NCBI GenBank assembly: GCA_965238305.1
Contig: CBDEHK010000001.1
Coordinates: 4,774,001 to 4,838,000, forward strand
Reading direction: 5' to 3'
Source: CBDCGJ01 sp965238305
GTDB taxonomy: Bacteria > Pseudomonadota > Alphaproteobacteria > GCA-2731375
DNA: 64,000 nt
This document shows positions 58,582 through 64,000 of this stretch, one piece after another. Below the pieces are notes generated by a model. The model was not told the DNA's origin. It ran no database searches and was given only the letters and a program-made list of their open reading frames with translations. The translations under genes were made by a program, and so were the position numbers. Positions within the stretch are counted from its first letter, which is position 1, and each line of letters opens with the position of its first letter.

Positions 58582-59787
58582 ATGGACCTTTTATTCAACG
58601 CCGAAGACGAAACTTTTCGCCAGGAAGTGAAGGATTTTATCGCCGAAGCCTACGACGATGAAATGCGCGATGCGGCCAGCAAAAGTCACAATAATTATAT
58701 GCCCAAACATCTGCAGGTTCTCTGGCAAAAACGGCTTTTTGAAAAGGGCTGGGTCGCCACCAATTGGCCGGAAGAATTTGGCGGTAAAAAGCTGACCCAC
58801 ACCCAGAAATACATCTACGACCAGGAAATGGCGACCGCCGGCGCGCCGGGGATTGTCCCCTTCGGCTTAAAGATGGTGGCGCCAGTGATTATGAAGTTCG
58901 GCACCCCGGAACAAAAACAACGCTTCCTGCCGGATATCCTGGAAACCAATGTCTGGTGGTGTCAGGGCTATTCGGAACCGGGTGCCGGCTCCGACCTGGC
59001 CAGCTTGCAAATGAAAGCGGAAGATAAAGGCGATCATTATCTGGTCAATGGGCAAAAAATCTGGACCTCGGTGGCGCAGCATGCCGACTGGATCTTCTGC
59101 CTTGTCCGCACTTCAAAAGAAGAAAAACGCCAGCAGGGCATCTCCTTCCTGTTGATTGACATGAAAACGCCCGGAATTTCGGTTGAACCGATCATCACCA
59201 TCGACATGCCGAGCATCGGCAATCAGGAAGTGAATTCGGTATTTTTCGAAGACGTGAAAGTGCCGAAGGAAAACCTGATCGGCAATGAAGGCGAAGGCTG
59301 GACATGCGCCAAATATCTGTTGGAATTCGAACGCGGCAATGCCTACTCAGCCGGCCTTTATGAAGGGGTAAAGAAAGTTCGGAAAATTGCCAAGGCCGAA
59401 CAAGCCGATGGCACCCGCTTGATCGACGACATGGGCTTCGCCAGCAAGGTCGCCAACGTTGAATCGCAAGTGAATGCCCTGGAAATGACCGAATTACGCA
59501 TTCTAAGCCGCCTATCGACCGGACAAAACATGGGGCCGGAATCGTCCTTGATGAAATGCCGTGGCACCGAACTTCAGCAAGCGATCAGCGAACTAGCTTT
59601 GGAAGCCGCCGGCTATAATGCCCTGCCATTCCAGCCGGTTGCCTGGGGGCGAAACGAGGAACCGATCGGCCCGGATTATGCGGGCGCAATCGCACCGCGC
59701 TATTTCAACTATCGCAAAGTCGCAATCTATGCCGGCTCCAACGAAATCCAGCGCAATATTATGGCAAAACTAATACTAGGGCTTTAG
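58582..59787 (+). CDS. Acyl-CoA dehydrogenase
   Basis: A complete 401-residue acyl-CoA dehydrogenase. The domains run N-terminal helical, middle beta (WWCQGYSEPGAGSDLASLQM, NGQKIWTSVAQHADWIF) and C-terminal helical with AIYAGSNEIQRNIMAKLI. LLEFERGN carries a Glu-Arg pair in the position used as base by the long-chain/isovaleryl type. The start at 58582 has GAGGA four bases upstream; a TTG at 58564 is less likely. It probably oxidises a branched or long acyl-CoA. The gene is followed by two overlapping AT-rich hairpins and then by the M23-domain protein. Confidence 0.9.
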   Translation: MDLLFNAEDETFRQEVKDFIAEAYDDEMRDAASKSHNNYMPKHLQVLWQKRLFEKGWVATNWPEEFGGKKLTHTQKYIYDQEMATAGAPGIVPFGLKMVAPVIMKFGTPEQKQRFLPDILETNVWWCQGYSEPGAGSDLASLQMKAEDKGDHYLVNGQKIWTSVAQHADWIFCLVRTSKEEKRQQGISFLLIDMKTPGISVEPIITIDMPSIGNQEVNSVFFEDVKVPKENLIGNEGEGWTCAKYLLEFERGNAYSAGLYEGVKKVRKIAKAEQADGTRLIDDMGFASKVANVESQVNALEMTELRILSRLSTGQNMGPESSLMKCRGTELQQAISELALEAAGYNALPFQPVAWGRNEEPIGPDYAGAIAPRYFNYRKVAIYAGSNEIQRNIMAKLILGL

Positions 59788-59813
59788 ACACCGACTGACT
59801 CTTGCTATCTATC

Positions 59814-59840
59814 TAGGAAAAATTTCCTATTGAAATTTTT
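59814..59840 (+). terminator. Two overlapping AT-rich hairpins after the acyl-CoA dehydrogenase
   Basis: TAGGAAAAATTTCCTA (59814-59829) is a perfect palindrome. AAAAATTTC (59818-59826) also pairs with GAAATTTTT (59832-59840) around a five-base loop. The two foldings exclude each other, the second ends in a T tract, and the site lies 27 bases after the stop of the dehydrogenase and about 60 before the M23 gene, so a terminator or attenuator is possible. Confidence 0.45.
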
Positions 59841-59899
59841 GCGGGCATAACCATCTTTGTATTTCGTTTTGTGTAAATCGGGACGGATCGAGAGGTTGG

Positions 59900-60709
59900 A
59901 TGGTCATGATGGAAACGGCGGAAATTATCTGCGCCAAATGTCGGACGCCCATGCAACGCCAACATGACGATGGTGCCAAACCTCGGGATTCGGAGATTGT
60001 CAGCTGCAAAAAGTGCAATATCAGCGAACGTTATGACCGGGTCCTGGCGGAGGTGACGGCGTATCTCAAATGCCAGGTCAAAGACAAACTTCTCGACGAT
60101 ATCGAAAATTCCCTGGCCGGCTGTTCTGTCATGACATTCAAACGTGGCGCGGCGCCCAAACAAAATTTTCGCTTCATTACCGGCAAGCCCCGGCCTGGGG
60201 GCAATATTGTGAAAGCAAAATCCACACAAGCATTCGGAACGCCTCCGATACCCAGGCAGAAACCCTCATACTTAGTGCAGCCATTGCAGTGGGTGAACCC
60301 GACCGGAGGAGCGATTAGAGGTACTGATACTCATGGTAGCGGTAAGTTTGGCGCACCAAGAAGCGGAAAAGGTAGTATGCCACGAACCCATACAGGCACA
60401 GATTATGTAGCGACTGTTGGGCAGGAAGTCATTGCTGTTTTAGGTGGGGAAATTACAAAAATTGGATTTCCCTACCAGAATAATTTCCATCATAAATATA
60501 TCAAGGTAAGCGATCAATTTAGCAATGTGGTTCGTCACTTGTACGTCGAGCCATACGCACATATTACAATCGGGACAACTGTAGCTGCAGGAGAGCCAAT
60601 TGGAACTTATCAAGGATTGTTTATGCTTTATCGAGGAATAACAGAACACGATCATATTGACATCCAGCGCAACGGGCAATACGTCGATCCAGCGAGTTTA
60701 ATTCCATGA
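59900..60709 (+). CDS. Zinc-ribbon protein with C-terminal M23 peptidase domain, candidate effector
   Basis: A 269-residue protein without a signal peptide. The N-terminal part has a zinc-ribbon arrangement, Cys11-xx-Cys14 and Cys36-xx-Cys39, followed by a helical region. The C-terminal part (about 155-269) is an M23 (LytM) metallopeptidase: His164-x3-Asp168 in THTGTDY and the HxH pair His250/His252 in EHDHID are its zinc ligands, with QYVDPASLIP at the end. This activity cleaves peptidoglycan cross-links. Absence of a signal but presence of an exported neighbour suggests delivery by another route and a toxin role; this is inference. The ATG at 59900 has AGAGG four bases upstream; 59906 is also possible. 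It overlaps the next gene by four bases. Confidence 0.8.
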   Translation: MVMMETAEIICAKCRTPMQRQHDDGAKPRDSEIVSCKKCNISERYDRVLAEVTAYLKCQVKDKLLDDIENSLAGCSVMTFKRGAAPKQNFRFITGKPRPGGNIVKAKSTQAFGTPPIPRQKPSYLVQPLQWVNPTGGAIRGTDTHGSGKFGAPRSGKGSMPRTHTGTDYVATVGQEVIAVLGGEITKIGFPYQNNFHHKYIKVSDQFSNVVRHLYVEPYAHITIGTTVAAGEPIGTYQGLFMLYRGITEHDHIDIQRNGQYVDPASLIP

Positions 60710-61656
60710 GATTTTCTCCAGCTATATTGGCTGTTATGTGTTGGACAGTGATCTTTTCAATCACTTTAACAGTATCGATGCGGGCGATTTCTGCCGCAGG
60801 CTGCAGATCGCCTGAACAAATTGCCGGGCACGACGCTTATAATCCGGATGTGTGTGCCGGTATTTCCGCAGAAGCGAATAAGGACTTTGCTCAAGCAATC
60901 AGCTTCTTCGAGCGAGCTCTAGCACGCCCCTTATTTGAGCGTCCGAACGCCGAACTGCTGCCACGATTAGTTGACGCCTATTTGTCGGCAGGACGGACAA
61001 AAGACGCTGGGACGGCCTTGGCGGCAACTGAGCTCGTCTTCTTGATCGACGTTGGCGTACTCAAATGTTCGGACGAAAACGCCGAAGTGAAAACATTAGA
61101 AAGACCAGATGGCCAACTCTTCAAAGGGTCTGCTGTCAGCGCCGCGTTCGATATTATGTGCAATGCCAACGCTCAAGGCTCATCTTTGCTTATTACACGA
61201 GAAACCGCAGAATATATTTGTAAAAAGGCAAACGAAATCAGGAAATTAAAGCACAGGATTTCCGATACGAATACGTTATATTCTCAAAATCTTCCAGTAT
61301 CGGAAGATCCTGGAACTCCGTACTTGGATGAGCTGTTCGCAAAAACAGAGCGGGCTCTTTCCCAAGCCGACTTCGAGAATGCTTCGAATTCACTGCAACA
61401 ACTGGAATTAGCTGTTGGTGTCAGTTTTGGATATTTGAACTGCCGGTCCAATGAAATTGGTAATGTACTCGTAGACGCCGGGCAACAAGAACTCACGGGG
61501 CCGTTCACAGCAACTGTAGCCAACCAAATGTGCCGGAGAGAACTCGTCGAACAATATCGACCTGTCTCGTTCGACGATATTGAACGCAATTGCAATCAGC
61601 TAAGCGATCTCCAACACCTCAAAGAAGAATTACGCCGGGCGGGGTCAAACGACTAA
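60706..61656 (+). CDS. Exported disulfide-rich protein, candidate immunity protein
   Basis: A 316-residue protein I do not recognise by name. The first 32 residues (MRFSPAILAVMCWTVIFSIT and onward to ISAAG) form a Sec signal. The mature region contains eight cysteines. Two halves repeat the same cysteine spacing: Cys121-Cys152-Cys172 and Cys246-Cys276-Cys296. Each set follows a TPR-like helix pair (KDAGTALAATELVFLID and ENASNSLQQLELAVGVS). Its ATG overlaps the stop of the M23-domain gene (ATGA), so the two are translationally coupled. The likely place of action is the periplasm, where a peptidoglycan-cutting partner would act, so an immunity role is a reasonable inference. Confidence 0.75.
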   Translation: MRFSPAILAVMCWTVIFSITLTVSMRAISAAGCRSPEQIAGHDAYNPDVCAGISAEANKDFAQAISFFERALARPLFERPNAELLPRLVDAYLSAGRTKDAGTALAATELVFLIDVGVLKCSDENAEVKTLERPDGQLFKGSAVSAAFDIMCNANAQGSSLLITRETAEYICKKANEIRKLKHRISDTNTLYSQNLPVSEDPGTPYLDELFAKTERALSQADFENASNSLQQLELAVGVSFGYLNCRSNEIGNVLVDAGQQELTGPFTATVANQMCRRELVEQYRPVSFDDIERNCNQLSDLQHLKEELRRAGSND

Positions 61657-61779
61657 ATTTTCATCTTCAAGTCGCGATCTTCGCAGGTTCCAGCAACGGC
61701 ATGACCGAACATTCCCGGCCTATCATGGTTGGAATTTCCGAGCTTTCGGCTCCGTAATATGCGAAAAAGGGAGATGAGC

Positions 61780-62241
61780 ATGAATGACAAAACCGCACAC
61801 CCTGTCACCATCCGCCCTGCCGCAAGTAACGACATGGCCTTTGTGGTGGCTTTGGACGAACGCGATACCGGTCAGGGCAAACCCGACTATTGGCAGGACA
61901 TCTTCAATCGTTATGTCCAAGGGGAGCCGCAGCAACGATATTTCCTGATTGCCGAAAGTGACGGGCGGGTTGTTGGTTTTATTGTCGGAGAAATTCGCGC
62001 TTGGGAGTTTGGCTCACCCCCCAGCGGTTGGGTTTTCGCGATCAATGTTTCCCCCGATCTACGCGAGCAGGGGGTCGCCAGTCAGCTCTTCGATGCGATT
62101 TGCGACAACTTCAAAAGCGCCGGCGTCACCACGGTGCGGACAATGATTTCCCGAGATGATCCCTTGAATCTTTCATTTTTTCGCAGCCAGGGCCTTAGTG
62201 CGGGACCTTATATTCAGTTGGAAATGCTGCTTGACGCCTAG
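61780..62241 (+). CDS. GNAT-family N-acetyltransferase (RimI-like)
   Basis: A 153-residue acetyltransferase. VTIRPAASNDMAFVVALDER begins the fold, VVGFIVGEIRAWEFG forms the central strand pair and VSPDLREQGVASQLFDAI holds the acetyl-CoA pyrophosphate loop (RxxGxA type). The substrate is an amine or protein N-terminus, unknown. The ATG at 61780 is chosen because GGGAG lies six bases upstream; another ATG at 61774 is directly adjacent to the box and therefore unlikely. It is followed by the Rrf2 gene after 48 bases. Confidence 0.85.
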   Translation: MNDKTAHPVTIRPAASNDMAFVVALDERDTGQGKPDYWQDIFNRYVQGEPQQRYFLIAESDGRVVGFIVGEIRAWEFGSPPSGWVFAINVSPDLREQGVASQLFDAICDNFKSAGVTTVRTMISRDDPLNLSFFRSQGLSAGPYIQLEMLLDA

Positions 62242-62250
62242 CGCCCTCTC

Positions 62251-62267
62251 ACCGACACTAATTCGGT
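62251..62267 (+). promoter_or_regulatory. Inverted repeat upstream of the Rrf2 gene
   Basis: ACCGA (62251-62255) and TCGGT (62263-62267) form an inverted repeat with seven bases between, 22 bases before the regulator ATG. Because Rrf2 regulators often bind their own promoter, this is a likely autoregulatory operator; no footprint evidence exists. Confidence 0.4.
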
Positions 62268-62289
62268 AGCGAAATGCGGATTTAGACCC

Positions 62290-62736
62290 ATGCGATTGCA
62301 GAAATCCTCCCTTTTTGGCCTTTATGCGATATTGGAATTGGCCAGCGCGCCAACCGCGCAACTTTCAACGTCTGAAATTGCGGAAAAATACGGCATCTCA
62401 CCACATCACCTTGCGAAAGTCATGATGACCTTGGTGCGAGCCGGGATGGCGCAATCGGTGCGCGGGGTCGGCGGCGGTTATCGCTTCACCGGCAACGCGT
62501 CCCGCATCACCTTGTCGGATATTATCGAGCTGTTCGAGCCGATTGGCTCGGGTCATGATTTCGCCGACAACAACGCCGCCCTTGAAACGCCGGTTGGACA
62601 GGCCCTGCAGAATGTGCGTGATGAAATCGATGAATTGGCTAAGGCAACTTTAAGGTCGATTACCCTTAAAACACTGCTGCGAAGTGCGGACCACCTGGAT
62701 CGCACGATCGCCGCGATCAAGGTCAACGCCGATTAA
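62290..62736 (+). CDS. Rrf2-family transcriptional regulator
   Basis: A 148-residue winged helix-turn-helix protein. MRLQKSSLFGLYAILELAS and STSEIAEKYGISPHHLAKVM form the HTH, with the wing at RGVGGGYRFTGNASRITLSD. The family usually carries three cysteines that bind an iron-sulfur cluster; this protein has none, so it must sense another signal or act constitutively. An operator-like repeat lies just upstream. It is convergent with the DUF2478-DUF364 gene, the stops sharing TTAA. Targets are unknown, perhaps including the neighbouring genes. Confidence 0.88.
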   Translation: MRLQKSSLFGLYAILELASAPTAQLSTSEIAEKYGISPHHLAKVMMTLVRAGMAQSVRGVGGGYRFTGNASRITLSDIIELFEPIGSGHDFADNNAALETPVGQALQNVRDEIDELAKATLRSITLKTLLRSADHLDRTIAAIKVNAD

Positions 62737-63962
62737 GTCACGCCAAACCGCAAGTTGACCTGGCGACCGACTTTCTTCAACTTTTTCACCGCACCGCCTT
62801 CGGCAATGATTTGCGCCGCGGCGTCGACATCTTCAACCACCAGTCCGGATACAACCGCGACACCGTAATGCCCGAGGACCGGCGTTATCGGGGTGCCGGG
62901 ACCGACCATTACGGCTTCCGTGTGATCGCCGCGCGCGTTCATAATCCGGGCAAAACTATGGTTGACCAGAACCGACGAGGTCATCAACAAGCCGTCGCTG
63001 GCGGCAACGACGCGTTCAGTGGCAGTTTCCGGATATTCGCCGACTTCCGGGTTCATTTCGATCACGTTCAAGTTCGCGTAACGATCGCCCAGAGCGGGGA
63101 AACGACCAATGCAGGTGATCGTTCCTTGCTGACCAACAAAAGTATCCAGGCCATTTTCATTACTGCCTTGCAGATCATAGCGATTGAAGTGGGCGTTGAT
63201 CGCCGCAACACCAATCGCGACATCATAAGGGTTCATACTGGCGGTTTTTTGCGCCAGCTGGCGAAGCGACTGGCGGGATAACTCGCCAGCATCGTCGAGA
63301 GCGCGACAACCAGCACTTCCTTTTGCTGGGCTTTGCGCCAGGCCACAACCGTCCGTGCCTTCGACCAATGTCCAATTAACGCCAACGACAACGCGTCGAA
63401 CATCGGTGTCCGCAACTTGCGACGTCAGCTCCGGCAAAACCTGATCACCACCCCACCAGCGTTGCAAGGCACGGTCTTCCCATGGCAGCAAAGGGCCCAA
63501 GCCGCCGGAAATTTGCCGCCATTGTTCAATTGCGTGCGCCGGCACCGCTACTAAAACCGGGATTCCAGCTGCGGCACAGGCCAGAATGTCATCCATCAGG
63601 CCGGCGCCCTGCTGTTCTTGTTCGCCAAATTTTTCGACCACCACAAGATCGAGATTATGCTCCACGGCACGTCGTAATATCTGACTTGCCCCGGTAAGGG
63701 CGGCATGGTCTAGAATGCATTCTTTGTTGGCCCGGCTTTGCGCTGTGGCCCGAGCGATCGGCACCCTTTCCCCATCATCCATCGCCACCGCGTCCACGCC
63801 GAAGCGACTGCCGTCGGTTTCTAACAAGATATCTTGGACAAGGCCACCAACGCGCCAACCGCGCGATTTCATCCGGTCGGCAAAAACCCAAAGCAGAGAG
63901 CGATTACCGCTATCTTGAGTATAAAGCACGCCGGCGATTTTAATGGCTGGTGATAGTTCCAC
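62733..63962 (-). CDS. DUF2478-DUF364 fusion protein
   Basis: A 409-residue protein that appears to fuse two families. The first about 165 residues match DUF2478: IAGVLYTQDSGNRSLLWVFA and LDLVVVEKFGEQEQQGAGLM, followed by GIPVLVAVP, a nucleoside-triphosphatase-like fold often found beside molybdate transporters. The C-terminal part (from about 240) is DUF364-like: VAIGVAAINAHFNRYDLQG, then GRFPALGDRYANLNVIEMNP and SDGLLMTSSVLVNHSFARI, a putative heavy-metal chelation domain. A GTG start at 63962 is close to the window end. The fusion suggests a metal or cofactor role, which is inference. It is convergent with Rrf2. Confidence 0.75.
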   Translation of the reverse strand: MELSPAIKIAGVLYTQDSGNRSLLWVFADRMKSRGWRVGGLVQDILLETDGSRFGVDAVAMDDGERVPIARATAQSRANKECILDHAALTGASQILRRAVEHNLDLVVVEKFGEQEQQGAGLMDDILACAAAGIPVLVAVPAHAIEQWRQISGGLGPLLPWEDRALQRWWGGDQVLPELTSQVADTDVRRVVVGVNWTLVEGTDGCGLAQSPAKGSAGCRALDDAGELSRQSLRQLAQKTASMNPYDVAIGVAAINAHFNRYDLQGSNENGLDTFVGQQGTITCIGRFPALGDRYANLNVIEMNPEVGEYPETATERVVAASDGLLMTSSVLVNHSFARIMNARGDHTEAVMVGPGTPITPVLGHYGVAVVSGLVVEDVDAAAQIIAEGGAVKKLKKVGRQVNLRFGVT

Positions 63963-64000
63963 AGTTTCAATTAATTCCGTCGATGAGCGGTCATGTCAGC

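Noticed and set aside
63971..64000. Possible end of a further minus-strand gene at the window edge
   Set aside because: Nine codons and a stop are open, but too short to support a call.

Overview
The window looks like the chromosome of a free-living, heterotrophic, aerobic Gram-negative bacterium, most likely an alphaproteobacterium of marine or Rhodospirillales/Sneathiella/Kordiimonas-like affinity. This placement is inferred from the dnaN-recF-gyrB cluster, the abundant acyl-CoA catabolism genes, PhyH and MaoC proteins, a CoxL-like protein and generally moderate GC content; no rRNA or tRNA is present to confirm it. Genes are tightly packed and no gene-free stretch exceeds 300 bases. No rRNA, tRNA, CRISPR array, insertion sequence or integrase was found.

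Layout. 1-4136: a beta-oxidation operon (acyl-CoA dehydrogenase cut by the window edge, thiolase, FadB-type bifunctional enzyme). 4233-5491: a GFA-family gene and a low-GC pair (DUF1493-like plus a Cys-His-Asp protein). 5631-9152 (minus): biotin-dependent acyl-CoA carboxylase subunit, methyltransferase-like membrane protein, metallo-beta-lactamase-fold hydrolase. 9324-18408: SCP2 protein, then dnaN-recF-gyrB-PBP1a on the minus strand without dnaA, preceded by a fadD-type ligase with a good promoter. 18519-25913: PhyH dioxygenase, DUF1800-DUF1501 pair, threonine dehydratase-like enzyme, MaoC hydratase, dienoyl-CoA isomerase, thioesterase, ArsC-like reductase. 25935-29943: two glycosyltransferases, a crotonase and an MFS exporter. 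29982-41381: a PAS histidine kinase, an isolated CoxL-type molybdoenzyme subunit, a polysaccharide deacetylase, a GAF/PAS hybrid kinase, a D-cysteine desulfhydrase-like enzyme, a CitE-like lyase, an amidase and a PilZ protein.

41559-46022 is a signalling locus: an almost perfect sigma-54 promoter precedes FecR-domain protein, OmpA-like lipoprotein, CHASE2 adenylate/guanylate cyclase and a NUDIX hydrolase, with a strong stem-loop between the first two genes. 46040-51607 holds small membrane and exported proteins, an orphan LivM permease, a permuted NlpC/P60-type protein, an SCO protein with two exported Cys-containing tandem paralogues, and a YbfB-type MFS. 51604-56311 (minus) is a tightly coupled five-gene operon (YffB/Spx-like, aldonolactone oxidase, YtcJ-type amidohydrolase, GNAT, D-2-hydroxyacid dehydrogenase). 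56396-59787 carries an atypical SDR, a MATE exporter and a second acyl-CoA dehydrogenase.

The most promising candidate for an undescribed system is 59900-61656: a signal-less zinc-ribbon protein with a C-terminal M23 peptidoglycan peptidase domain, overlapped by four bases with an exported, internally duplicated, disulfide-rich protein. This has the architecture of a peptidoglycan-targeting effector with a periplasmic immunity protein, and GC content drops inside the effector gene at the domain junction. The window ends with a GNAT enzyme, an Rrf2 regulator with a likely autoregulatory site, and a DUF2478-DUF364 fusion.
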